The notes beneath the pieces were generated by a model, which was not told where the DNA came from, did no database searches, and saw only the letters and a list, made by a program, of their open reading frames with translations. This document shows positions 32,701 through 38,251 of a stretch of 64,000 nucleotides of DNA, piece after piece. Made by a program: the position numbers and the translations under genes. Every line of letters starts with the position of its first letter. Within the stretch, counting starts at the first letter, position 1. Origin of the DNA: M3007 sp964484205 (lineage in GTDB: Bacteria > Bacteroidota > Bacteroidia > Chitinophagales > Saprospiraceae); assembly GCA_964484205.1 (NCBI GenBank), contig CAZAEZ010000015.1:52889-116888 (forward strand). The letters are read 5' to 3'.

Positions 32701-35299
32701 CTACGAACAGGATTACTGGGTGAAATTCCCGAACGACGTGATTGTTACCGTTTGTAACGGTTCGGGTAACTACGGTGAACCTGAATTCAACGGTGAAGAT
32801 TGCGAACTGCTCGGTGTTTCCTTCGAAGATGAAATCTTCACGGTAGTACCGGATGCCTGCTTCAAGATCGAACGTACCTGGAACATAATTAACTGGTGCA
32901 CGTACAACCCGAACGCAGGATGTGTCGATGTTCCGAACCCGAACCCGAACGCGACGTCGAACAATCCGGCAAACCTGGTCGGTCCGACAATCGCACCGCT
33001 GGGTACGCCGCAGCCTTGGACGCCGACGAACGTACGGGTGAATCCGACCGACCCGCAGACCACCAATTACTCGGTGTTCTACCATGGCGGTACGTACACG
33101 GACTTCGCAACCGGCCAGCAAATTACCGTACCGGGTATTGCGAACAATAATTGCTTCCGCTACAAGCAGATCATTAAGGTGATCGATACGCAGGCGCCGA
33201 TTGTTTCGGACTGCCCGACCAGCCCGGTTGAAGTTTGCGATATCACGCCGAATAATGCTCAGTTGTGGAATGAATCCTACTGGTATGACAACACGACGAT
33301 GAGCCACGACTTGTGCGAGGCTCCGACCGACCTGACCATTACGGCTACCGACCTCTGTTCTGGCGCTGCTGTGAATGTCAAATACCTGTTGTTCCTTGAC
33401 CTCGACGGTGACGGTACTATGGAGACGGTTGTTTCCAGCACCAACCTGCCGGGCTTCAACAACGTGAACTTTGGCAACGCACAAAACCCGAACTTCAGTG
33501 GTGGCACGCCGCGTCAATTTGACGAACGTCCGGTATTGCCGAACCAGAAGTATGGATTCGCACTGCAAACAACTGTAAGCGGTACAGATAAAGTTGCTTC
33601 TGTACGCTGGAATACGCAACAGCAACCAACCAACTACGTGGTACCTGAACTGCCTTACGGCACGCATAAGATCAAGTGGATCGTAGAAGATGGTTGCGGC
33701 AATGAAACTGTCTGTGAATACACCTTCGTTGTGAAGGATTGCAAGAAGCCGACAGTGGTATGTCTCAACGGTTTGAGTGTAAATATCATGCCGACGCAGA
33801 TGATCTCGCTTTGGGCAAATGACTTCCTCCAGTACACGGAAGACAACTGCACTCCGAGCAGCAAACTGGTCATCGGTATCCGCAAATCCGGCACCGGTAC
33901 GGGCTTCCCGTACAACCCGGATGGTACACCACAAACCAGTGTAACATTTGATTGTAATGAACTGGGCACGCAATTCGTCGAACTCTGGTCGATTGATTTG
34001 GCTGGTAACGCCGACTACTGCGAAACCTATGTGATTGTACAAGACAATATGGGCTTCTGCTCCAATGCCGCCGGTACTGTAGCCGGTAGCCTGAAAACAG
34101 AAGTAGGTAACGGTCTTGAAGATGCCAACGTTGAACTCGATGGATCGCATCCGGCACTGCCGCCGACCAGCATGTTCAACCTGTCGAATCAAAGTGGTGA
34201 CTACCTGTTTGCCGGTGTCCCATACGCAGGTGACTACACCGTGACGCCAACCAAAGACAACGACCCGCTGAACGGCGTATCGACCTTTGACCTGGTGCTC
34301 ATCAACAAGCACATCCTGGGTCTGGAACCGCTCAACAGCCCGTACAAAATGATCGCTGCCGATGCTAACAACAGCCGCTCGATCACGACGTTCGATATCG
34401 TTGAGTTGCGCAAACTGATCCTTGGCCTCTACACCGAACTGCCGAACAACACTTCCTGGCGGTTCGTAGATAAAGACTTTGCCTTCCCGGATCAGCAGAA
34501 TCCGTTCGCAACCATCTTCCCGGAAACGAAGCAAATCGCTAATATGCTCGCCAGCATGGACGCTGAGGACTTCGTATCAGTGAAAGTGGGTGACGTGAAC
34601 ATGAATGCTGTAACCAGCAGCCTGATGAGCACGGAAGACCGTACCGACGGTACGTTGTTGTTCGATGTACAGGATCGTACGGTGAAAGCCGGCGAAACCT
34701 TTACGCTGAACTTCCGCGCTGCCGAACGCGCTACAGGTTACCAGTTCACCCTGCACTTCCCGAATCTGGAAGTAATGGAGGTTGTTCCGGGTACTGAAAT
34801 GACGATGAATAACTTCGGTGTCTTCAACAGCGAGCACAGCCTGACCACGTCGTTCGACAACGAACGTACAGTAGGTGAGTTTGCTGTAACCTTCCGTGCA
34901 AAAGCTACCGGTACGTTGAGCCAAATGGTTCAGGTGTCGAGCCAGATCACGAAGGCCGAAGCATACGATCTGGGTCGCAACCGTCAATCCGTAGCCTTGC
35001 GCTTCAACGGTGCCAACGGTTCGACAGTCACAGGTCTTGGCTTCGAATTGTATCAGAACCAACCGAACCCGTGGATGAACAAGACGCAGATCGGCTTCTA
35101 CCTGCCTGAGGCAACGGAAGCTACCCTGACGATCTTCGACGAATCGGGTCGCATGGTGTTCACACAAACCGGCGCCTTCAGCAAAGGCTACAACGCTTTT
35201 GCCATCGAACGCGCCCTGGTGAATACTACCGGTGTACTGTACTACAAACTCGAGACCACTACCGACAGTGCTGTCAAGAAGATGATTCAGACGAAGTAA
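20789..35299 (+). CDS. Giant HYR-repeat secreted protein with lamin-tail insert, dockerin-like segment and T9SS tail
   Basis: One frame of 4836 residues. The signal sequence lies around residues 28-51 (PILSRLVVLLCLSVLGSTAAYAQ); either the ATG at 20789 or the one at 20870 may start it, the later giving a standard-length signal. The mature protein is mostly HYR-like domains of 80-110 residues with TDNC and AxDxCGN motifs. Six units at 26579-28036 are exactly 81 residues each. A lamin-tail-like domain follows near residues 2420-2590. Near residues 4490-4550 are two dockerin-like loops (DPLNGVSTFDLVLINKHILG, DANNSRSITTFDIVELRK). The last 85 residues form a T9SS domain (YQNQPNPWMNKTQIGFYLPE through KKMIQTK). 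Its codon choice (Arg CGT/CGC, Gly GGT/GGC) differs from its neighbours. Inference: an abundant extracellular adhesin or sheath protein. Confidence 0.92.
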   Translation: MKKVYEASLPGCSTVYSNAVALFSNRTMPILSRLVVLLCLSVLGSTAAYAQPCSGVSCTIGYAPVPVVPPAPPLPPGEIILCLNALGNGEITASLMGPYTTTSNGVCCTVVKVWENAAATNPLVPADADYEVDCSDIGRTIQVWVTREVNLPPPGGPGRSAALPFTILIADCTPPNITCPAPQTLTCLADYTAALPPNPMTEAQFEALGGGADASDNCTIDRVEYSDAYSDIVCTNKFKVTRTYIAYDQSGNSKSCTQMITVSDNVAPTFTTLPQDLTLDCPNPNLGGFVYGAQVLALGIAIQNWIDNFGGAAVADNCGGPFTQNVLVCLGGGPIIGCQTTSPATGAGVLLQFPEACSPQPREVQVGFYIKDECGNENFAVAKVILVDNAAPVIAPLPALGPYTCFTQVPPPNPAGVSATDNCTQNANLTKVHVSDVPPSVTGCPGNQVIIRTYRVTDCAGNSATRTQTITVNDNVAPVWGQNPVSQTYNCSDPALTTQIADWLAADGTGSATDNCNGVTITSSPASAAGVLAAVPAWCPPGGNTRSTTVTFTATDGCGNTSTRTATITLYDLEAPTGTPPADADIKCLPLPAPSTLLVTNLSDNCTPTNNILVQFVSDMVIVAGNGCPNGAQIWRRTYRLTDCAGNTRDIHQMITVLDDEKPVWSGAITTLNLDCPGNSGPNQTAIQNWLNDHPGASATDNCSAVTYSTIPGTVGEVLNGLGDCAPLAGSRTVTFVATDACGNSSTITGTINVVDNVNPTASNPAPINVKCVSEVPAPNPGVVTTEADACSPAGSITVEHIDDSDNGGSGCPGDALVISRRYRVTDCSGNSIIVTQTINVVDDIDPNANCKSVTAYLGANGQVTIMAEQFNDGSADNCGGPLTYEFARDIINDGINLAFGPYSMMKTFDCNDIPNLHLCSGNTDNDEVIAIRMRAIDACGNVSGYCSTAITIIDDIAPTIDCPADMTFMTSDKPGYDCSVNATWDHPEVADNCTVLCYEMEVQKEINGVFTTIDPATGAPEPNFRVNVLGVAQANYMFEKGPYCNAGQIDDQYKIIYYVRDEHGNYAPSCMFTITVKDDEAPLFTYCPDPINAQTVNGDCYQMKCWAPPTFYDNCQFPYFGEGSGYCPIPTLTITTSDPTVMVDTIGDDHCALFPVGTTYVYYTVEDICGNVTTCTVVVNIADEEAPMAMCVGNYTVNLEPNGKKVITYADIDAGSFDNCGLCAKEVSRDGVNFGPNVTLTCADLASPVTITLRVKDCSSPANEATCTTTITVEDMQSPGIAFCPQDITVGTDAGVCNAVVTYAAPLFNDGCGSPVQGTLTQGFASGSVFPIGVTHVQYCYTSASGYTVCCDFNVTVEDDEAPAIVCPADVLDLTCLQILPAPLTLANFAANGGTLSDNCGVTVLDYSDYDNDLTHCAYDGIRTIVRTYTAWDAAGNSATCTQTFQYVEDIIPPVLNVKPINLQVDCADEVPPVPTQTASDNCGTVNIDFSEEIQPGGCENQFVVVRTWIATDLCGNTDWWTQLITVHDDEAPVFQVTPLNTQYDCAEDVEAAPKQISSDNCGIVFEDFYETVDPGSCPNQYVIMRRWVASDLCGNTTEHWQMITVHDDEPPVLLTTPLNLQVDCSDDVPDAPVGNATDNCGVVFVDFSEDIQPGGCENQYVIVRRWKATDLCGNTDEHWQFITVHDDEPPVLLTTPLDLPQLKCADDVPPAPVGLATDNCGVVFVDFSESITPGSCPNQFEVVRRWVATDLCGNTDEHWQRITVNDDIPPVLVVKPLDIRVDCSEDVPPVPVQTATDNCEVVFVDFSEEIQPGGCEDNFVVVRTWIATDLCGNTDSHVWTITVEDTEAPVFSNVPASAMFDCAEDVPAVVHPDVTDNCSQVVVDFSEETQPGGCEDNFVVQRVWVATDLCGNQAMTFQIITIQDTEEPVLHNLPPATVDVDCSEDVPAVANVTATDNCAEPLTVDFVEVEIPGTCSNQYQVKRTWTAEDDCGNYTSFVQIITISDTEAPVLANLPPATVDVECSEDVPAVANVTASDNCGEPLDFDFYEVEIPGSCPNQYQIQRVWTAEDDCGNSTFFVQTITVSDTEAPVLAGLPDPVVNVECSEDVPAVANVTATDNCDIPVDLELVEIEIPGSCPNQYSITRTWTAEDDCGNITSFVQTINVFDDEAPVLAGLPDPVVNVECSEDVPALAVVTATDNCDVPVDVEISEIEIPGSCPNQYSITRTWTAEDDCGNSTFFVQTINVSDTEAPVLVGLPDPVVNVECSEDVPALAVVTATDNCDIPVDVEISEIEIPGTCPNQYSITRTWTAEDDCGNSTFFVQTINVFDDEAPVLVGLPDAVVNVECSEDVPALAVVTATDNCNVPVDVEISEIEIPGTCPNQYSITRTWTAEDDCGNSTFFVQTINVNDTEAPTWNSATQVVWINEIHYDNAGGDVDEFIEVAGTTGTDLSNYSIVLYNGANGLVYGTMNLFGTLGNQSNGFGTASFPYPVNGVQNGSPDGIALVLNGSMVLQFLSYEGAFPAVDGVAAGMMSTDIGVFEDGNNAIGTSLSLSGTGNVYGDFTWNAPAPNTAGAVNTGQNFTPAGGLTLPSDLVLQCGEDVPMPLVLTASDNCNEPVDVEYNETFLPGSGPNDGVTIIRTWTAEDDCGNAIAHTQTITVNDAEPPVLVGTPDITVAVECSEDVPAVAVVTVTDNCQGTVDLDFNEVEVPGTCPNQYSVVRTWTATDFAGNTAVFTQTITVNDLVAPTWDQPAPASPLTFDCADAVPAAPVLTASDNCNAPVFVDFSETVDPGSCLNKFTLVRTWIAQDDCGNETSVQQIITVNDDVAPTLTCPAPLTAQCSPAEQPPYANLTEFETAGGTASDNCGLNVNSFGLLSEVANGNVYTRTYRVIDQCGNSGTCTQTVTVEDTEPPVFLNCPVGPLVFGNDPDMCWAKVNWPQPVAVDNCSIPTVVQTSGPTSGTIVNVGTYTVTFVATDAMGNTSICSFDVMVMDTQNPELDADILMPGDVTVECDNVPAPFVLTNNDVHDNCTAPEDLVITFTEVRTDGNCPFNYTLTRTWKVTDEAGKMFVHTQIVTVRDTKAPTAICQNATVTLDKAGNATVTPGQINNGSFDNCSLPENLTFSVSPNSFTCANLGDNVVTLTVTDECGNSATCTAIVTVVEGIAPCTPEYAVVTTCMGMGGMGNATTLENGQFMDLITVKSLAMQTWTLTANTGFYSLSSPAPPGAPIALTVGTTFTAGTDDDIDNDNDGQTDEADEMIFYTLKGVHVECIGYSIAVANNVGQTGTISNKACYPTPYFTNLNDPFCLNTPPFTIEVGEINGAQGTVVDVMVNGVPTTIFDAGALGLGFHTVMATFDAGAATTNLVINGVLVGGTMAEALADPGCKQKITKQVQVVATPTTIVCNDLVNISIHNDGGDCVFVLAPDDVLEGTYLCDDDYSVVLTYPFGTHTFNPANRVDYTHIGKTLSFNLVHAISGNVCWGQIKVEDKEPPALVCPSDITIKCSDPTSTSFTGSPIVSDCDTWTSVDTDDYTDFGSCSDPRAEIIRTWLVTDKSGNQSSCTQRITIAPFNLADVQFPADVTLNCENVNSTDPSSTGVPTINGSPIGSGGLCMASISKTDEIYDICPGSYEIIRTWKVRNMCLPVAPGNPIEHTQVIKVIDTNGPTFTCPDNVTVSTDPFACCATANLPDVIIREACSNITALTYKVVGQDITTGNLIIIEGTGSLSDFAGNNHWDPDTMAVFGYTQCLPLGDYTVTYTAVDGCGNVSNCTFTMTVEDQIPPVAACDQFTQVALGGDGMAFVNAYTFDDGSYDICYDVHFKARRMNTNDCQTSTQFHDQVKFCCDDINDTILVVFRVYDVPVPNGSIGLDAFEGHYNDCMVNVFVEDKIKPLCNAPANVTVSCENFDPSLWAYGFATAADNCCIDTITATANYTFFDTLCSKGTITRTFRAFDCGGLSSQCTQRVFVNYEQDYWVKFPNDVIVTVCNGSGNYGEPEFNGEDCELLGVSFEDEIFTVVPDACFKIERTWNIINWCTYNPNAGCVDVPNPNPNATSNNPANLVGPTIAPLGTPQPWTPTNVRVNPTDPQTTNYSVFYHGGTYTDFATGQQITVPGIANNNCFRYKQIIKVIDTQAPIVSDCPTSPVEVCDITPNNAQLWNESYWYDNTTMSHDLCEAPTDLTITATDLCSGAAVNVKYLLFLDLDGDGTMETVVSSTNLPGFNNVNFGNAQNPNFSGGTPRQFDERPVLPNQKYGFALQTTVSGTDKVASVRWNTQQQPTNYVVPELPYGTHKIKWIVEDGCGNETVCEYTFVVKDCKKPTVVCLNGLSVNIMPTQMISLWANDFLQYTEDNCTPSSKLVIGIRKSGTGTGFPYNPDGTPQTSVTFDCNELGTQFVELWSIDLAGNADYCETYVIVQDNMGFCSNAAGTVAGSLKTEVGNGLEDANVELDGSHPALPPTSMFNLSNQSGDYLFAGVPYAGDYTVTPTKDNDPLNGVSTFDLVLINKHILGLEPLNSPYKMIAADANNSRSITTFDIVELRKLILGLYTELPNNTSWRFVDKDFAFPDQQNPFATIFPETKQIANMLASMDAEDFVSVKVGDVNMNAVTSSLMSTEDRTDGTLLFDVQDRTVKAGETFTLNFRAAERATGYQFTLHFPNLEVMEVVPGTEMTMNNFGVFNSEHSLTTSFDNERTVGEFAVTFRAKATGTLSQMVQVSSQITKAEAYDLGRNRQSVALRFNGANGSTVTGLGFELYQNQPNPWMNKTQIGFYLPEATEATLTIFDESGRMVFTQTGAFSKGYNAFAIERALVNTTGVLYYKLETTTDSAVKKMIQTK
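26579..28036 (+). repeat. Six tandem 243-bp units
   Basis: Units begin at 26579, 26822, 27065, 27308, 27551 and 27794, each exactly 243 bp (81 codons), reading VL-LPxxxVxVECSEDVPA through DTEAP. The last four are nearly identical in DNA, including at many synonymous positions (for example GTTGAATGTTCGGAAGACGT recurs). That points to recent tandem duplication or gene conversion. Confidence 0.92.
28050..28556 (+). other. Lamin-tail-like domain inserted within a HYR unit
   Basis: WINEIHYDNAGGDVDEFIEV starts a lamin-tail domain (LTD) of the kind found in extracellular nucleases and surface proteins, ending near GAVNTGQNF. The unit before it breaks off after TEAPTWNS, and the missing part resumes at LPSDLVLQCGEDVP, so the LTD splits the seventh 81-residue unit near its first strand. 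The frame is unbroken. Confidence 0.8.
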
Positions 35300-35314
35300 T
35301 CTGAAGGAATACCA

Positions 35315-35346
35315 GGAGGCACGGCATTAGTCGTGCCTCCTTTTTT
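35315..35346 (+). terminator. Rho-independent terminator 1 of the giant HYR gene
   Basis: A 9-bp stem GGAGGCACG/CGTGCCTCC with an 8-nt loop is followed by six T. It starts 16 nt after the stop codon. Confidence 0.85.
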
Positions 35347-35347
35347 G

Positions 35348-35385
35348 TGCGGGCCATCCTTGAAAAAAGGATGGCCCGCATTTTT
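35348..35385 (+). terminator. Rho-independent terminator 2, in tandem
   Basis: A 13-bp perfect stem (TGCGGGCCATCCT with its complement), A-rich loop and TTTTT tail directly follow the first terminator. Two strong terminators in tandem fit a highly transcribed gene. Confidence 0.85.
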
Positions 35386-35454
35386 AGTGCCTCCCTGTTT
35401 TCTGCTAGCCCGTTATCCGGCAACCGGCGCCCAAAAAAGCCGGCCGTTTGCCAA

Positions 35455-35494
35455 TAAAAAAAGAGCGACACGAGGTAGTGCCGCTCTTTTTTTT
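35455..35494. terminator. Bidirectional terminator before the DUF937 gene end
   Basis: An AAAAAAAGAGCG stem with a near-complementary CGCTCTTTTTTTT forms a hairpin with A- and T-runs on both sides. It can serve the convergent minus-strand gene ending at 35520 and act as a back-up for the giant gene. Confidence 0.7.
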
Positions 35495-35519
35495 ACCTAT
35501 TCGGATTGTTCCAGATATC

Positions 35520-36158
35520 CTATTTTTTGCCAAACAACCCGCCTAAAATTTGCCCGAACAGACCGCCGCCACTTTGGGGTTGTGTCGCTTGAGGTTGATT
35601 GCCGCCCAATACGCCGCCGAGCACCGAGCCGATCAAATCGCCGTACCCGCTCGACTGCGCATTCTGGACCGAACCCATCAGGATGTTGGCCAAACCACCA
35701 AGGTCAAGCCCGCCGCCACTACTGTTTTTAGCCCTGCCGAGCACACCCATCACGATTGGCGCCAGAACTGGCATCAATTTCATGATTTGATTGACATTCA
35801 GGCCGGAATTCTGACTGATTTGTTGCGCTGCAACTTCCTGGCGATCACCCAAGATATGCCCAAGAATACCGGCGCCATTCAGCGCTTTCGGAGCGGAATT
35901 GTCCGTTGTTTGCGACATGTTTCCAACCATCCCCATCAAGTCATCGAGGATACTGCCATCGTGATCCCGATCCAGCGCCGAAGCGAGTGATTGAAGGCCG
36001 TTGGCACTGTTAGCATTGGAGGCCATGCCACCTAAAAGTGTAGCAAAAATGTCATTGGCTGCCGTTGCAGTTTGCTCTTTTTCAGCACCAATCTGTTGGC
36101 TGAGCTGGCCAAGTACGTCATCTGAAAGTTGACTTTGAAGTATCTCCATTAAATTCAT
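35520..36158 (-). CDS. DUF937 / YidB-like protein
   Basis: The start at 36158 gives MNLMEILQSQLSDDVLGQLS and 212 residues; the 46 upstream in-frame residues look like non-coding translation. The protein has two DUF937-type halves: an N-terminal helical segment (LSQQIGAEKEQTATAANDIFATLLGGM) and a second with GILGHILGDRQEVAAQQISQ and the conserved LMPVLAPIVMGVLGR. The C-terminal third is a Gly/Gln-rich tail that repeats LGGLFG-like blocks. No signal peptide is visible. DUF937/YidB proteins have no settled function known to me. It converges with the giant HYR gene across three hairpins. Confidence 0.85.
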   Translation of the reverse strand: MNLMEILQSQLSDDVLGQLSQQIGAEKEQTATAANDIFATLLGGMASNANSANGLQSLASALDRDHDGSILDDLMGMVGNMSQTTDNSAPKALNGAGILGHILGDRQEVAAQQISQNSGLNVNQIMKLMPVLAPIVMGVLGRAKNSSGGGLDLGGLANILMGSVQNAQSSGYGDLIGSVLGGVLGGNQPQATQPQSGGGLFGQILGGLFGKK

Positions 36159-36444
36159 AACCGGATATTTGTAGTGTTTTGAGAAAAAATGAATGTTCGG
36201 AAACTTTAACTGCTTGCCGCGAACCACTAACTTGCAAACATGCTTTAAACGCAAGGTATTCCAAAAGGTACCAAAATTGATGCATAATTTTTTCAAATTT
36301 TTGACGCAGCAGCGCTAAATTGCCTCTGCGCGCAAAATATTTCCAGTTTATCGAGTTAATTTTAGGAAAAACATGAATTTTACACTGGCCGCTGTCCAAC
36401 ATACTGCCGTTTTATAGCGTTCACCGAAATACCGATCAACTCTA

Positions 36445-37041
36445 ATGGATTACCGCGCTGCCAAACGATATATTCTGGCCAAATTGCGTACAGAACTTTC
36501 CACAAAACTTTACTACCACGGTATGCACCACACCTTGGACGTACTTCGGGTAGCGCGGGATTTGTGTAAAAGTGAAGGAGTGAACGGGCATTTGTTGAAG
36601 CTGGTAAAAACAGCGGCACTTTATCACGATGCAGGCTTTGTAAAAGATAAACACGCCGGACACGAATTTGAAGGCTGCTTAATGGCCAGAGCCACCTTGC
36701 CCAAATTCGGATATGCGAAAGATGATATTGAGACGATCTGCGGTATGATCATGGCCACCAAAATCCCGCAGTCTCCAACGAATTTGCTCGAAGAAATAAT
36801 TTGCGATGCCGACCTGGACTACCTTGGCCGGGCCGATTTTTACCCGATCGGGCAAACCTTGTTTATGGAATTAACGGCCTACAAGCTGATTACCGGAGAG
36901 CAAGCCTGGAACCGCTTGCAGGTGAATTTCCTGACTGCGCATCATTTTCACACCCGTACGAATATCCTTACCCGCGAACCGCTCAAACAACGCAACCTGG
37001 CCAATTTGAAAAACCTGGTCGCGAGTTACGACGAGGTCTGA
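36445..37041 (+). CDS. HD-domain phosphohydrolase
   Basis: A 198-residue protein with an HD domain: an early metal-ligand His in YYHGMHHTLDVLR (about residues 24-36), the HD pair in ALYHDAGFV (about 61-69), an H-x3-E near AGHEFEGC, and a distal Asp in CDADLDYLG. This order fits HD-type metal-dependent phosphohydrolases. The substrate could be a nucleotide or cyclic nucleotide, but the sequence does not say which. No signal peptide, so cytoplasmic. It is 25 nt upstream of the aminotransferase and may be co-transcribed with it. Confidence 0.85.
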   Translation: MDYRAAKRYILAKLRTELSTKLYYHGMHHTLDVLRVARDLCKSEGVNGHLLKLVKTAALYHDAGFVKDKHAGHEFEGCLMARATLPKFGYAKDDIETICGMIMATKIPQSPTNLLEEIICDADLDYLGRADFYPIGQTLFMELTAYKLITGEQAWNRLQVNFLTAHHFHTRTNILTREPLKQRNLANLKNLVASYDEV

Positions 37042-37066
37042 TCGGGTTCCCTTAACTAATTTTGCC

Positions 37067-38251
37067 ATGCCAACGCTACATACCGTGCGCGCCGAAACAC
37101 CCGGTTGCGCATACCGAAACCATTTAAACAATGCCGGCGCCGCACTGCCCCCAAGCCTGGTGCTTCAGGTTATGCAGGAACATCTGGAACTGGAATCCCG
37201 CATCGGCGGCTATGAGGCTGCCGACCAAACTACAGAACAATTGGCAGGCTTTTACCAGGCCATGGCCAAATTGCTGAATACGGATTCCGGCAACATCGCC
37301 TGCGCAACCAGTGCAACAGACGCCTATGCCCGGGCACTGAGCGCTATTCCCTGGCAAACGGGCGATGTGATCCTCACAACGGAAAATGATTACGTTTCGA
37401 ACCAAATCGCATTTTTATCGCTGAAAAAACGCTTCCAGATCAAGTTGCTGCGGGCAAAAGACAGCGATACCGGTGGCGTTGACCTGGACGATATGGCCTA
37501 CCTGATCCGGCAACACGATCCGGTTCTGGTAGCGGTAACCCATGTGCCGACCAACAGCGGGCTGGTTCAACCGGTCGAAGCGATCGGTGCCTTATGCCGC
37601 GCACACGACTGTTGGTATCTGGTGGATGCCTGCCAGTCGGCCGGCCACCTGGCGCTCGACGTTCAAAAAATCGGTTGCGATTTTCTGTCCGGAACGTTCC
37701 GCAAATTTATGCGCGGACCGCGCGGCACGGGATTTCTGTTTGTGTCGGACCGCGTGTTGAAAGCCGGCTTGGAAATGCTGCTGCCGGACATGCGCAGTGG
37801 GCACTGGCAGAGTCCGGACAGCTATGAGCCCGCTGCCGATGCACGCCGTTTTGAATATTGGGAAATGTCGGCCGCACTCATCCTGGGCAGTAAAGCGGCT
37901 GCGGAATATGCGCTACAAACCGGTATGGATTGGATTGAACCGCGCGTGCGCAGTCTGGCGGCACAGGCACGGCAGGAACTCAGCGCACTGCCCGGTGTGC
38001 GGGTTTTGGATCAGGGGAACGATTTGTGCGGGATCGTCACAGCGTATAGTTCAGACTGGGAGCCGCGAAAACTGATGGCCTATTTGTGGGAACGGCAAAT
38101 CAATGCCCGGATTACCCCTAATTATGTTGCCCGAATTGATTTTTCGCGCAAAGGCATTCCGTGGGCTTTGCGTATTTCACCGCATTACTACAACACCGAA
38201 GCCGAGATTACGGCAGCAGTGACGGCGTTGAGGCACTACCCGAAATCCTGA
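37067..38251 (+). CDS. Class V PLP-dependent aminotransferase (cysteine-desulfurase-like fold)
   Basis: A 394-residue protein with class V landmarks: LNNAGAALPP near the N-terminus, the cofactor-contacting DACQSAGHL with Asp before the sheet, and the PLP lysine at residue 213 in GTFRKFMRGPRGTGFLF. The RGPRGTGFL ending is shared by the EgtE/isopenicillin-N-epimerase-like and cysteine lyase branch rather than by NifS/IscS, whose active Cys loop I do not see. The reaction may be a C-S lyase or transamination; it cannot be fixed from sequence. Its 3' end overlaps the convergent sensor kinase by 16 bp. Cytoplasmic. Confidence 0.88.
   Translation: MPTLHTVRAETPGCAYRNHLNNAGAALPPSLVLQVMQEHLELESRIGGYEAADQTTEQLAGFYQAMAKLLNTDSGNIACATSATDAYARALSAIPWQTGDVILTTENDYVSNQIAFLSLKKRFQIKLLRAKDSDTGGVDLDDMAYLIRQHDPVLVAVTHVPTNSGLVQPVEAIGALCRAHDCWYLVDACQSAGHLALDVQKIGCDFLSGTFRKFMRGPRGTGFLFVSDRVLKAGLEMLLPDMRSGHWQSPDSYEPAADARRFEYWEMSAALILGSKAAAEYALQTGMDWIEPRVRSLAAQARQELSALPGVRVLDQGNDLCGIVTAYSSDWEPRKLMAYLWERQINARITPNYVARIDFSRKGIPWALRISPHYYNTEAEITAAVTALRHYPKS

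Noticed and set aside
31580..34534. A 984-codon minus-strand frame in the giant HYR gene
   Set aside because: Shadow of the strongly biased plus-strand coding sequence, with no domain.
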